DNA from: Candidatus Zipacnadia bacterium
GTDB lineage: Bacteria > Armatimonadota > Zipacnadia > Zipacnadales > UBA5352
DNA length: 49,300 bases
Reading direction: 5' to 3'
Assembly (NCBI GenBank): GCA_029820295.1
Contig: JALGVA010000017.1
Location: 1-49,300 of the forward strand
Shown: positions 35,059 to 45,505 of the stretch, piece by piece
Layout: each line of letters begins with the position of its first letter
Position numbering within the stretch: position 1 is the stretch's first letter
Translations under genes and position numbers: made by a program
The notes under the pieces: generated by a model
What the model was told of the DNA's origin: nothing
What the model saw: the letters and a program-made list of their open reading frames with translations, nothing else
Database searches by the model: none

Positions 35059-35687
35059 AGGTACGTGGCGGCTTCACGCTGGTCGAGCTGCTGGTCGTCA
35101 TCGGCATCATCGCGGTGCTGGCGGCCATCATCTTCCCGGTGTTCGCGCGTGCGCGCGCGGCGGCGCGCCGCACCCAGTGCATCTCCAACCTCAAGCAGCT
35201 CGGTCAGGCGCTGGAGATGTACTCCAGCGACCATGACGACCTCTATCCCTTCGCTTGCGACGCCCCGGACAGGTACTGCCCGCAGATCTGGGACGGCTTC
35301 CCCCAGTGGCAGGCCTGGATCCCCCACATGCCGCAGATCCACGACGTGCTGCAGCCTTACACGAAGAGCCGCGAGGTCTTCCACTGCTCGTCTGACCGCG
35401 GTTACGACTACCTGGAGAACACGCCCTACCCGCTGGACGCGCGCCCGTCGGCCTTCGAGGCGCATGGCTGCAGCTACCACTGGCGCACCGAGGTGGCCTT
35501 CGAGCACCTGGGCCCGTCACTGCTGGCGCAGCCCGCGGAGACCAACATCCTGATGGACGGCCACGGAAGCTGGCACGGTGGCCGCAACTACAACTCCGGC
35601 CGCTGGGACGTGCTCTTCGGCGACGGCCACGTGAAGAACATCAACGCCGAGCAGCTCGACGAGGCCTGGTTCACGCCGGTGAGGTAG
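35043..35687 (+). CDS. Type IV prepilin-like protein (DUF1559-like)
   Basis: 214 residues from ATG 35043 (GGAGGAGGG directly upstream), overlapping the rnhB end by 16 bases. A short leader ends in Gly, then [19 protein letters not shown] with Glu at +5, so prepilin peptidase cleavage and N-methylation are expected. The linker [17 protein letters not shown] and the DxxDLYPF segment are shared with the array at 44615-47911. The C-terminus [12 protein letters not shown] is the DGHxK motif of this class. The body otherwise differs from the array members. It is a pseudopilin or pilin-like surface protein; partners are not encoded nearby. Confidence 0.88.
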   Translation: MGPVLKVRGGFTLVELLVVIGIIAVLAAIIFPVFARARAAARRTQCISNLKQLGQALEMYSSDHDDLYPFACDAPDRYCPQIWDGFPQWQAWIPHMPQIHDVLQPYTKSREVFHCSSDRGYDYLENTPYPLDARPSAFEAHGCSYHWRTEVAFEHLGPSLLAQPAETNILMDGHGSWHGGRNYNSGRWDVLFGDGHVKNINAEQLDEAWFTPVR

Positions 35688-35767
35688 CTGTCAGCCACCA
35701 GCTACCGGCAACGACAGAGCGACGGCAGCCTGCGGCCTGGCGCTCAATACTCGAGGTAGAGTCCCCC

Positions 35768-36550
35768 ATGCTCATCACCACACTCGGCACCAGCCACGGC
35801 TCGCACACGCTCCCGCGCAACAATACCGCCACGCTCATCGAGACCGGCGATGCGTCGTACCTCGTGGACTGCGGCGAGCCCGCGTCCGGGACGATGCGCC
35901 GGCTCGGCAAGGACTTCGGCGCGCTCCGGGCGCTCTTTGTCACGCACATGCATGCCGACCACGTCGGCGGGATCGCGCAGCTCACCAACATGCTCAAGCA
36001 CGCGCGCGGCAAGGAGCAGACGGTCATCTGGCATGTGCCCTCCGAGGCGCTCGACGCGACCCGCACCTGGCTGCAGGCGCTCTACATGCCGCCGGAGCTG
36101 CGACCGGTGACGCTGGAGCTGCGCGGCGTCGATGAGGGCGCGGTCTACGAGGACGAGCACGTACGCGTCTCGGCGCTGCCCAGCGGCCACCTTGAGGGAT
36201 CGGCGAAGCAGTATGCGGCGATGGGCCTGCCCAACCGCGGTCAGGCGTTCAGCTACATCTTCGAGCTGGAGGGCCGGCGCGTGGGCTTCAGCGGCGACCA
36301 GCCCCGCGACTTCCGCTACCTGCACCGACTGGTCGCCGAGCCGCTGGACCTGCTGGTGATGGAGATGACGCACATCCGGCCCGAGGAGGTCCTGCCGTGG
36401 GTGGGGGGCCAGCCGGTGCGCAAGCTGCTGCTCATCCACATCTGGGACCCGTGGCACGGCCCCGGCGAGGACCGCCTGCGCGAGATGTGCTTCGAGCATC
36501 TGCCCTTCCCCTTCACCATCGCGCATGATGGCACGGAGATCGAGCTGTGA
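35768..36550 (+). CDS. MBL-fold metallohydrolase, ribonuclease Z-like
   Basis: 260 residues from ATG 35768 with GAGGTAG upstream. The metal motif THMHADHVGG (H60, H62, D64, H65) is complete, and later FSGDQPRDF and HIWDP supply further ligands. This resembles RNase Z/arylsulfatase-type beta-lactamase-fold enzymes; the usual exosite arm of RNase Z is not clear, so a tRNA 3' processing role is only one possibility. Confidence 0.85.
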   Translation: MLITTLGTSHGSHTLPRNNTATLIETGDASYLVDCGEPASGTMRRLGKDFGALRALFVTHMHADHVGGIAQLTNMLKHARGKEQTVIWHVPSEALDATRTWLQALYMPPELRPVTLELRGVDEGAVYEDEHVRVSALPSGHLEGSAKQYAAMGLPNRGQAFSYIFELEGRRVGFSGDQPRDFRYLHRLVAEPLDLLVMEMTHIRPEEVLPWVGGQPVRKLLLIHIWDPWHGPGEDRLREMCFEHLPFPFTIAHDGTEIEL

Positions 36551-36571
36551 GGGCGCCGTGAGCCCCATCGT

Positions 36572-36631
36572 GGGGCGGGCTTCCGGCCCGCCATGCCGAC
36601 GCGACAACGGCCGGGCGGCGCGGGAGCGCCG
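36572..36631. repeat. Two short palindromes between the MBL and DegT genes
   Basis: GGCGGGC (36574-36580) pairs with 36586-36592 around TTCCG, and CGGCGC (36616-36621) pairs with 36626-36631 around GGGA. Neither has a T tract. They may be REP-like remnants or part of the transcript end. Confidence 0.4.
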
Positions 36632-36725
36632 TCACTCCTGACGACACGATGGACGCCGCCCCCCGCAGGTCCCTCCCCGCTCGCGGCGAATCTGCCGCCA
36701 CCATACCCACCGGGAGGCCACAGCC

Positions 36726-37922
36726 ATGGATGCCGACCGCCGCAAGGAGATCCTCGCAACGCAGAAGCCCGAGATTCCGTGGGCCAATGAACCCGCGCTG
36801 GGCGGGTACTACACCGAGGCCGAGTTCGAGGCCGTGCGCGCCGAGATGGAGCGCTGCAATCAGCCGCACATCGGCTTCAATGCCAACGCGCCGATCACGC
36901 GCGAGTTCGAGGAGGCCTTCGCCGCGTGGTGCGGCGCGGGCGATGCCATCGCCAACAACGGCGCCGGCACCGGCCTCGACATGGCCATGATGTGCCTCGA
37001 CCTGCAGCCCGGCGACGAGGTCATCGTACCCGCGATCAACTTCAAGGCCGCCGCGCTTTCGGTGCTCGGCCAGGGCGGCACGGTCGTCTGGTGCGAGGTG
37101 GACGAGCGCACCTTCCAGGCCGACCCCGAGGACATCGAGCGGCGCATCACCCCGCGCACGCGCGCCATCTACCCCGTGCACATGAACGGCATGGCCGCAC
37201 CCATCGACGTCTACCTCGAGATCGCCGAGCGCCACCCGCACCCGCAGCACGGGCCGCTCAAGGTTATCGGCGACGCGGCGCGCTCGTGCGGGGCGAAGCT
37301 GCACGGCAAGCGCGTCGGCTCGTGGGAGTGGATCTGCGTGTTCAGCTTCCACACCATGAAGCTGATGACCACGCTGGGCGAGGGCGGCGCGGTGGTGACC
37401 AGCGACCCGGCCGCGGCCGAACGCATGCGCAAGATCCGCGGCTTCGGCGGTGACATCTGGGGGACGAACTACAAGCTCACCAACGTGCAGGCGGCGGTCG
37501 GGCTGGTGCAACTGAGCCGCATCGATGGGATGATTGAGCAGCGCCGCGCGGTCGCGCATGAGCGTAATGAGCTGCTCGCGGGCCTCGAGGAGATCACGCT
37601 GCCTCACTGCCCCGACGACCGCTGGCACACCTACTACCTCTACACCTGCCTGGTGCCGCGGGAGTGGGCGGGCGAAAAGCGCGACCGGCTGCTGCAGCTC
37701 ATGCGCGAGGACTATGGCATCCCGTGCGTGGTCGCCAACCCGCCGTGTTACCAGTCGCACGCCTTCCTGCGCGAGCACACCGACTGGAGCGACCTGCCAC
37801 GCTCCGAGGAGCTGGGCAAGCGGCTGTTCTGCCCGCCAACCCATCCGCTGATGTCCACCTCAGACAACGAGTACATCGCGGCCGCGCTGTGGGAGACCGT
37901 CGAGCGCGTGCGCGAGGAGTAG
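36726..37922 (+). CDS. DegT/DnrJ/EryC1/StrS-family aminotransferase
   Basis: 398 residues from ATG 36726 with GGGAGG upstream. The family pattern is clear: NNGAGTGLDMAMMCLDLQPGD, VPAINFKAAALSVLGQGG, GDAARSCGAKLHGKRVG and the PLP-binding FSFHTMKLMTTLGEGG with Lys212. These PLP enzymes transaminate keto-sugars for nucleotide-sugar or antibiotic synthesis, often with a sugar-modification cluster; none is adjacent. The gene converges with the radical SAM gene 28 bases away. Confidence 0.9.
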   Translation: MDADRRKEILATQKPEIPWANEPALGGYYTEAEFEAVRAEMERCNQPHIGFNANAPITREFEEAFAAWCGAGDAIANNGAGTGLDMAMMCLDLQPGDEVIVPAINFKAAALSVLGQGGTVVWCEVDERTFQADPEDIERRITPRTRAIYPVHMNGMAAPIDVYLEIAERHPHPQHGPLKVIGDAARSCGAKLHGKRVGSWEWICVFSFHTMKLMTTLGEGGAVVTSDPAAAERMRKIRGFGGDIWGTNYKLTNVQAAVGLVQLSRIDGMIEQRRAVAHERNELLAGLEEITLPHCPDDRWHTYYLYTCLVPREWAGEKRDRLLQLMREDYGIPCVVANPPCYQSHAFLREHTDWSDLPRSEELGKRLFCPPTHPLMSTSDNEYIAAALWETVERVREE

Positions 37923-37950
37923 GCGGGACTCGGCAGGCCAGAGGGGTCGG

Positions 37951-38934
37951 CTACGCCAGGTCGCCTACCGACCACAGGCGCTTGCGGGCGGCGACGGCCT
38001 CGACGGCGCGCTCGCGATCGGCGGGCGTGAGGCGGCGCGCAAGCTCCGGGCGACCCCACGCCCGGCCGAAGGGCACGTACTGCATCAGCAGCACCATCTC
38101 GACGTCGGGCAGCGCCTGCTCGAGCATCTCCGCCAGCGGCGCGGTGCAGCAGTCGATGTGCCCGGGCAGCACCAGGTGGCGCAGCGTCACGTCCGTCCAC
38201 GTGCTCACCTCGCGCAGCGCCGCCAGCGCCGGGGCGAGGTAGCCCTCGACGCCCGCCAGCTCGCGCGCGCACTCATCGTTCCCGTAGCGCAGGTTCGCGA
38301 TGAACAGATCGACGGTGCCGCGCGCGATCTCCAGGCACTGCGGCGACGCGAACATCGTGGTCTCCCACATGACCGGGAGCGGGACGTCAAGCGCGCGCAG
38401 GCCCGAGAGCAGCGCGTACAGGTGCGGCTCGGGGGTGCCGCCGAGGAGCTTGAGGGTGCGCGCCCCCTCCCCCACGCCAGCGCGCACCGACGCCGCGAAG
38501 GTCTCCGGGTCCAGCGGCTCGCCCTCACGCGGGCGGTCGAGCAGATCGGGCTTGCGGCAGTAGAGGCAGCGCATGGTGCAGCCCGCGAGGAAGACGGAGT
38601 ACGCCGGGACGAGGTCGGGCAGCTCGCCGAGGTGCACCATCTGCGAGCCGATGTGCGCGCGCGCCCCCACGCCGCAGAAGCCGGTCTCGCCGACGAGGCG
38701 ATCCACGCCGCACTCGTGCGGGCACAGCCGGCACTCGGCCAGCGCGCGCCGCGCCAGCTCGACCTTCACGTCCAGCAGAGACGGCAATGCCGGCTCTCCC
38801 CCATCGACCAGCTCCGCCAGGCCCTCGTGATGCGCGGCGGACAGCGCATCATCGCTCGCGCCCCGAACGTCGCGCACGCGCACCGGCGTTGCCCGGCAGC
38901 GCTCATAGCCGGGCGCGGCCAGCCCGTCGCGCAC
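37951..38934 (-). CDS. Radical SAM protein, PflX-like (COG1313)
   Basis: 327 residues from GTG 38934, 14 bases after the pseudokinase gene. An N-terminal Cys cluster CRLCPHECGVDR...GETGFCGVG (C68, C71, C75, C87) precedes the radical SAM motif CTMRCLYC (C119, C123, C126). This pairing, plus HLGELPDLVPAYSVFLAGC, is that of PflX/COG1313 enzymes, often called pyruvate formate-lyase activating-like but of unknown substrate. No glycyl-radical enzyme is nearby. It is the last gene of the minus-strand block that begins with the AAA+ ATPase. Confidence 0.85.
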   Translation of the reverse strand: MRDGLAAPGYERCRATPVRVRDVRGASDDALSAAHHEGLAELVDGGEPALPSLLDVKVELARRALAECRLCPHECGVDRLVGETGFCGVGARAHIGSQMVHLGELPDLVPAYSVFLAGCTMRCLYCRKPDLLDRPREGEPLDPETFAASVRAGVGEGARTLKLLGGTPEPHLYALLSGLRALDVPLPVMWETTMFASPQCLEIARGTVDLFIANLRYGNDECARELAGVEGYLAPALAALREVSTWTDVTLRHLVLPGHIDCCTAPLAEMLEQALPDVEMVLLMQYVPFGRAWGRPELARRLTPADRERAVEAVAARKRLWSVGDLA

Positions 38935-38948
38935 GCGCCGGAAGTGGT

Positions 38949-40877
38949 TCAGGGCTCGAGCTTCCTCTCGCGATCGGCCGGCCGGTCATCATCCTCGGGT
39001 ACGTCGCCGTCCTCCACCGGGATGTTGCGATCCGGCAGCCTGTCGTCGTGCAGGTCCTCCGGCTCGTCGGCGTCCTCGGCCTCGTCATCGCCCCGCCGGC
39101 GGCGCAGCAGTGTGCGCCCGCCGTTGACCGCGAAGCGGAACAGCTCGAGCGCGATGGGCAGCCGCGGGCCGCTGTCGTCGTCATCGAACAGCCCCGGCGG
39201 GGCTGTAGCGCGGTATTTCAGGCGCTGGTTGACGCGCCGGAGCTGCTCACGCGCCTCGCCGAAGTCCGGATCGGCCCTCAGCGTGTCGCGCAGGGCGACG
39301 GCGGCCCGCGCGTCGTTGCGCTCGGACAGCCAGCTCAGCGCGATGCAGTAGTGCACGTGTGCGTTGCCCGGATCCTCTTCGATGACCTCGCCCCACGCAG
39401 CGCGGGCCTCGCGATGCTGTCCGCGGGCCGCGAGCGACGCTCCCAGGTGCGTGAGCGCCGACAGCCGCAGGGCATCGGGCGGGTCGGACGCAAGCACCTT
39501 GCGCAACTCGTAGATCGCCTGCCGGTGCCGCCCGCGCCCGGCCAGCGCGCGCCCCAACTCGTGGCGCGTCTCGAGGTCCTCGGGATCGGCGCGCAGCACC
39601 TCGCGGTAGGCGCGCTCCGCCTCCTCGTAGTGCCCGTTGATCAGCGCCAGGTCGCCGAGGTCGCGCTGCGCCTGCGGGTCATCAGGCGCGCGCCGCGCGG
39701 CCATGCGGTAGGCCTCCTCGGCGTCCTCGAAGCGCTCCTCGGCGAGCAGGCGGTCGCCCTGGCGCTGGAAGTACGTGGTCGGCTCGCGCCGTTGCGGCGG
39801 CAGCGTGACGGCCGGGCCGCGCCGCGAGGCCGGCGTGCCGCAGCTCTGGCACACGCGCGAGCCCGGCGTCAGCGGCCGACCGCACCTGTCACAGAACTCG
39901 ATGCCGCCCTCCACGCGCCGCGGGCGCCGCTCCGCCTCGAAGTCGCTCTCGCGTTCAGCCAGCTTCTCCTCGACGGCAGCGCCCGGGGCGTTGCGCTCGA
40001 CGTACTCGCCATCGTAGGCGTCGGCGCGGTAGGCCGATGCGAGCGCGCTCTGCATTCGTGGCGCGCGCTGGTAGCGCCTGGCCGGATCGGGCTCCAGCGA
40101 GTGCATGAGCACGCTCACCAGCGCGGGCCACGGCTCGGCCAGCTCGCGCAGGATCTCCTCAGAATCGCGCACGGCCTCCTCGCGCCCGACCTCGAGGAAG
40201 CTGAAGCGTCCGCCCGCCTCGGGGCGGCGCAGGTCGGGGCGGTCGGGCAGCAGGCCGGTGAGCATCTGATGCAGCAGCGTGCCCACCGAGAACACCTCGG
40301 CCGCCGGCGTCGGAGCGGCGCCGAGGTGGATCTCCGGGGCGGCATACTCGTCGGCGAGGTCGGTCAGGGCGATGTCGGGGCGCAGCATCAGCGCGAGCTG
40401 GGTGTGCCCGAAGCCCGTGAGGAGAGCGTGCTGCTGCTCGCCATCGTAGTGCACCGAGGAGGGGCGCAGGCCCAGGTGCAGCAGCCCGCGCAGGTGGCCG
40501 AACTCCAGCGCGATCAGGAGCTGGCAGGCGATCGCCCAGGCCTCGCGGACGGGCAGGGCCGACTGCTGCGCCAGCAGCGCCTCCAGGGTCGGCTGCTCCG
40601 ACGCCACCTGCGCGATAAGCACGCTGGTGTCGCAGGCGAACACCTCGAGCGTCTCGGCAATGCCCGAGTGCGACATGCCCACCATCACGGTGGCCACGCG
40701 CCGCACCTCGGGGTCGTCATCGATGCGCATGGCGGCCGACGGGCTGCCGCACTCGATCTCGCGCAGCACCACCACCGTGCCGTCGGCGGCGGTCGCCTCC
40801 CAGGTGTTGCCGGATCGCTCGGTTCCGAGCAGGCGCTCGATGGCGTAGCCCTCGACCCGCGGCGGGCGCGGCGCCAT
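38949..40877 (-). CDS. Pseudokinase - zinc ribbon - TPR protein
   Basis: 642 residues from ATG 40877, which overlaps the previous stop by one base (TGATG); longer readings to 41390 are shadow. Residues 8-285 have the protein-kinase fold order: ATP loop LLGTERSGNTWEA, helix-C region, HLGLRPSS in place of HxDLKPxN (134-141), TGFG in place of DFG, YAAPEIHLG and EVFSVGTLLHQMLTG. The catalytic Asp is Gly136, the DFG Asp is Gly155 and the beta3 Lys is replaced, so it should be inactive. A double-CxxC zinc ribbon follows (C329, C332, C343, C346). Five or six TPR units span about 364-555. The C-terminal 40 residues are acidic. It looks like a scaffold. The neighbours are a DUF1257-like membrane protein and an AAA+ ATPase. 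Confidence 0.85.
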   Translation of the reverse strand: MAPRPPRVEGYAIERLLGTERSGNTWEATAADGTVVVLREIECGSPSAAMRIDDDPEVRRVATVMVGMSHSGIAETLEVFACDTSVLIAQVASEQPTLEALLAQQSALPVREAWAIACQLLIALEFGHLRGLLHLGLRPSSVHYDGEQQHALLTGFGHTQLALMLRPDIALTDLADEYAAPEIHLGAAPTPAAEVFSVGTLLHQMLTGLLPDRPDLRRPEAGGRFSFLEVGREEAVRDSEEILRELAEPWPALVSVLMHSLEPDPARRYQRAPRMQSALASAYRADAYDGEYVERNAPGAAVEEKLAERESDFEAERRPRRVEGGIEFCDRCGRPLTPGSRVCQSCGTPASRRGPAVTLPPQRREPTTYFQRQGDRLLAEERFEDAEEAYRMAARRAPDDPQAQRDLGDLALINGHYEEAERAYREVLRADPEDLETRHELGRALAGRGRHRQAIYELRKVLASDPPDALRLSALTHLGASLAARGQHREARAAWGEVIEEDPGNAHVHYCIALSWLSERNDARAAVALRDTLRADPDFGEAREQLRRVNQRLKYRATAPPGLFDDDDSGPRLPIALELFRFAVNGGRTLLRRRRGDDEAEDADEPEDLHDDRLPDRNIPVEDGDVPEDDDRPADRERKLEP

Positions 40878-41395
40878 CAGTCCCACCGGCGCACGCGGAT
40901 GCGCACGCTCTGGTCGGGGAGGATCTCCTCCTCCACCACCTGGTAGCCGAGCGCCTCGGCCTCCTTCTTGACCTTGAGGTAGGCGTAGCGCTGCTTCCAC
41001 TGCTCGGCGACATCGTCGGTGTCCACGCGCAGACGGTCGGCGTCGGTCGGCCGGTACTTGGCGACCACCTGGTAGACGCCCTCGCTGTCGCGCCTCAAGC
41101 CGATGATGTCGCCCGCGCCGGTGCGGATGATCACCTCCGCGTCCTGGAAGTCGGGCCCCTTGCCCGCCTCCTCGAGCATACGCTGGATCTCGTCCTCGTC
41201 CTGCTCGCTCAGCAGGTCGGCGGTCTCCAGCCCGCCCTGCACGGCCTCCTGGATGAGCTTGTTGAGCCGGTCGCGCTCGGCGGCCTTCGCCGCCGCGCGC
41301 ACGCCCGCGCCCAACACCACCGCCGTGGCATGTGATGCGATGAGGAAGATGGCGAGGTCGGCCAGCGCAATGCCCACGCTTACGCCGCATGACAT
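40877..41395 (-). CDS. Membrane-anchored Ycf35/DUF1257-like protein
   Basis: 172 residues from ATG 41395, with AAAGGGGG upstream. A membrane helix at about residues 5-32 (VGIALADLAIFLIASHATAV) is followed by a charged helix and, from about 85, by the DUF1257/Ycf35 pattern: VIIRTGAGDIIGLRRDSEGVY, then QRYAYLKVKKEAEALGYQVV and RIRVRRW. Ycf35 proteins often lie beside Ycf46-like AAA+ ATPases, and one is directly upstream here. The helix in front is unusual for the family. Function is unknown. Confidence 0.7.
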   Translation of the reverse strand: MSCGVSVGIALADLAIFLIASHATAVVLGAGVRAAAKAAERDRLNKLIQEAVQGGLETADLLSEQDEDEIQRMLEEAGKGPDFQDAEVIIRTGAGDIIGLRRDSEGVYQVVAKYRPTDADRLRVDTDDVAEQWKQRYAYLKVKKEAEALGYQVVEEEILPDQSVRIRVRRWD

Positions 41396-41427
41396 GTGCG
41401 TACGCCCCCTTTCATGATCGGTCGCGG

Positions 41428-43026
<1,599 letters not shown>

Positions 43027-43111
43027 CCCTGCACGATTCAGCGGGAGGACCCGGCCGCGAAGTTCCCGAATCTCCCCGGGCAGCGTACATCCCGCGAGTC
43101 AGGGGGCCGCT

Positions 43112-43831
43112 ATGGTCACCGTCTACAACACCTCGAAGGAGATTGCCGACGCCGACCCGAAGATCGCCATCCTGCCGGTCGGCTCGCTCGAGCAGCATGG
43201 CCACCACCTGCCCATCGCCACCGACACCATCAACGCGGACGAGATGGGCCGGCGCCTCGCCGAGCGTCTGGGCGACTGCTACCTGCTCCCCGCCGTCGCC
43301 TACGCCAACTCGCAGGAGCACATGGACCTGCCGGGCACCATCACCGTGCGGCCCTCCACGCTGGCGCTCGTAGTCGAGGACATCGTGCTGTCGCTGCGCC
43401 ACCACGGCATCCGCCGCATCGTGGTCTTCAGCACCCACGGCGGCAACTGGGTGCTCAAGCCCACAATCCGCGATCTGAACTTCCGCTACCCCGATCTGCG
43501 CATCATCCACGCCGACGGCCCGCTGCGGTCCCGGCAGGAGGAGACGCCGATCGAGACCCACGCCGGGGCGGGCGAGACCGCGGGCATGCTGGCACTGCGC
43601 CCGGAGCTGGTCAAGGGGCGCTCGCCGGACTTCGCGCCGCAGGTGGGCCAGGAGTGGAACGACTACGTGGGCTACGGGACCAGCACGCAGACGGGGACAT
43701 GGGGACGGCCGTCGCAGGCCGATGTGGAGGCGTGGCGGGCGCGCGTGGATGAGACCGTCGAACACCGCGTGGCCTACATCCGCGAGACCTTCGCGCGCCT
43801 CGACGAGATGCTGGGGCCGCTCAAGGAGTAG
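43112..43831 (+). CDS. Creatininase-family amidohydrolase
   Basis: 239 residues from ATG 43112 (AGGGGG upstream). The metal-binding signature SLEQHGHHLPIATDT (E27, H29, D38) and THGGNW, plus ETHAGAGETAGM, are those of the creatininase/MftE superfamily. Members open creatinine, formylated pyrimidine or mycofactocin peptide bonds; no specific pathway is indicated. It diverges from the AAA+ gene. Confidence 0.9.
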   Translation: MVTVYNTSKEIADADPKIAILPVGSLEQHGHHLPIATDTINADEMGRRLAERLGDCYLLPAVAYANSQEHMDLPGTITVRPSTLALVVEDIVLSLRHHGIRRIVVFSTHGGNWVLKPTIRDLNFRYPDLRIIHADGPLRSRQEETPIETHAGAGETAGMLALRPELVKGRSPDFAPQVGQEWNDYVGYGTSTQTGTWGRPSQADVEAWRARVDETVEHRVAYIRETFARLDEMLGPLKE

Positions 43832-44158
43832 TGCCAGGGGACGACGGCAGCCAGCGAGGGCGGGCCGTGAATGACCTCCTCCCCCGGCCCGATGCCGCTC
43901 ACGAGCGGGATCGGCTTGCGCCTTCGCTGGCGACCGAGTGAGCGCGCCGCGCGCTCCCGGGGCCACAGGCGGGATGGGGCCTGCCGACGGGCTGCGGGTC
44001 GCGCCCCCCAACCGGCTACCGCCGAGGCTCAGGGCGGCGTTGCCCGGCGGGTTGTGCATATGGCCACCAACCGGATGCACGACCGACGACGAAGGCGTTG
44101 CCCCTCTCTCCCGCCTTCCCGCCTGCGGTCTTCGGGTGAGAAGGTCGTCGCCAGCGCC
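43832..44158. other. Gene-free GC-rich stretch
   Basis: These 327 bases hold no open frame with a ribosome site or family resemblance. Arg/Pro-rich readings on either strand look like frame shadows. Short inverted repeats are present, but none is terminator-like enough to call. Confidence 0.55.
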
Positions 44159-44389
44159 TTAGAGATACCCCAGACTGCGCAGCCGGTCCTTGACGCGCTC
44201 GAGTTCTTCGGCGCTGTACTCCTGGCTGCCGGTCATGGCGTGCGTGGAGGCGAGGTCGCGCAACACGTAGCAGACGAACTCGGTTACCGAGTTGTAGCCG
44301 GCGCCGTCGATGATCTGCCCTATCCGCTCATACAGCGGCCGCGGGATCTTGATCGTCACCTTGTCGCCCCCGCGCGATTTGCTCGGCAT
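44159..44389 (-). CDS. Ribbon-helix-helix (CopG-like) DNA-binding protein
   Basis: 76 residues from ATG 44389, with GAGAGGA six bases upstream; the longer reading to 44470 is not supported. KVTIKIPRPLYERIGQIID is the N-terminal RHH beta-strand and helix, and SVTEFVCYVLRDLA completes the dimerising fold. The C-terminus EYSAEELERVKDRLRSLGYL is a common tail in this class. It is a likely transcription regulator, divergent from the prepilin array; no toxin partner is adjacent. Confidence 0.88.
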   Translation of the reverse strand: MPSKSRGGDKVTIKIPRPLYERIGQIIDGAGYNSVTEFVCYVLRDLASTHAMTGSQEYSAEELERVKDRLRSLGYL

Positions 44390-44614
44390 CGTGATCCTCT
44401 CCACTGCGCGCGATCCTCCCGCGCCATGTCCGCTGTCACTCCCGCGGTTCGACGCACCGTGTCCACGCACCTGCAGGAAGAACTTCGTCCGGCGCAGGAG
44501 GTGGCCGGGGCAGGGGTGCCGAATGGCCTGTCACAGTTCCTTAACCGTCCTCTCTCTTGCTCCCTCAGCGCGGGAGAAGGTGCGGCCAATGCGTCGTGAA
44601 GGAGGCAGTGCGGC

Positions 44615-45292
44615 ATGCGCAAGGGTTTCACGCTGATTGAACTGCTGGTTGTGATCGCGATTATCGCGATCCTCGCCGCCATCCTGTTCCCGGTGTTCGC
44701 ACGGGCACGTGAGAAGGCGAAAGCTGCGAGCTGTCTGAGCAACATGAAGCAGATCGTGCTCGGGGCGGCCATGTACGTGAGCGACTACGACGACAACGTT
44801 TTCGGACACATCGCCGGCAACCGCTACCAGACGAATCCGCCCTGGCCGTGGCCGGGCCCATACTACATGTGGCATCAGCAGATGTATCCCTACGTCAAGA
44901 ACCTGCAGCTCTTCGTCTGCCCGTCGGTGCCCAACAGCAAGCTGTCGGCGCAGTCCGACGGCAGCCCCGCCTATGACTCCACCCTCGGCTACGGCATGAA
45001 CTACGAGATCACCTACTTCTACCGCCACCTCAACATGTCCGACTTCACTCGGCCCGCGCAGACGCTCTGGTTCACCGACTGCCGCTACTACGTCGTCTAT
45101 CCGGCATACTACACCTACACGTACCCGACCAATTCCACGTACGGCATGAACGGCATCGCCCGACTGGACATCCGCCACAACGAAGGGGCGAATGTCGGAT
45201 TCGTGGACGGTCACGCGAAGTGGTTGAGCCGGGCCACGCTCGAGGGCGACAACGGCCGCGGCCACGACGGCTGCCAGTACTGGTGGCCGTGA
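44615..45292 (+). CDS. Type IV prepilin-like protein, array copy 1
   Basis: 225 residues from ATG 44615 (GAAGGAGG upstream). Leader MRKG then [16 protein letters not shown] with Glu at +5; linker [15 protein letters not shown]; a conserved [16 protein letters not shown] block, a Tyr-rich segment ([20 protein letters not shown], 20 residues) and C-terminal [12 protein letters not shown]. The fold is that of the DUF1559/H-X9-DG prepilin-like family abundant in Armatimonadota and Planctomycetes. Likely processed by prepilin peptidase and displayed or assembled outside the cell. Confidence 0.92.
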   Translation: MRKGFTLIELLVVIAIIAILAAILFPVFARAREKAKAASCLSNMKQIVLGAAMYVSDYDDNVFGHIAGNRYQTNPPWPWPGPYYMWHQQMYPYVKNLQLFVCPSVPNSKLSAQSDGSPAYDSTLGYGMNYEITYFYRHLNMSDFTRPAQTLWFTDCRYYVVYPAYYTYTYPTNSTYGMNGIARLDIRHNEGANVGFVDGHAKWLSRATLEGDNGRGHDGCQYWWP

Positions 45293-45320
45293 TCGCGTAG
45301 CCGGACGGAGCGCAGCACAC

Positions 45321-45352
45321 GCGGGGGCGACCGCCACGGTCGCCCCCGCTTT
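45321..45352 (+). terminator. Terminator after array copy 1
   Basis: Perfect 12-bp stem GCGGGGGCGACC (45321-45332) with 45338-45349, loop GCCAC, then TTT. Confidence 0.85.
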
Positions 45353-45505
45353 CCGTGTGCCAATGGCTTGTGCTCCCGGCACGACTCCTCGTTCATCCGT
45401 CCTCTTTTTCTCGCCCTGCGACGGAGGTGCCGGAACGTCGCATCGCGAATACTTGACACAGTTCCTTAATGCGCCGCAGCGGTCAGTCGAAGGAGGCGTG
45501 ATGGT

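Noticed and set aside
37951-38934. AmmeMemoRadiSam (AmrS) assignment for the radical SAM gene
   Set aside because: No AmmeMemo partners are nearby, and the N-terminal Cys cluster with GETGFCG and HLGELP fits PflX/COG1313 better.
38949-41390. An 813-residue version of the pseudokinase
   Set aside because: The added N-terminal 171 residues are an Arg/Gly-rich shadow of the DUF1257-like gene in another frame; ATG 40877 fits the kinase fold start.
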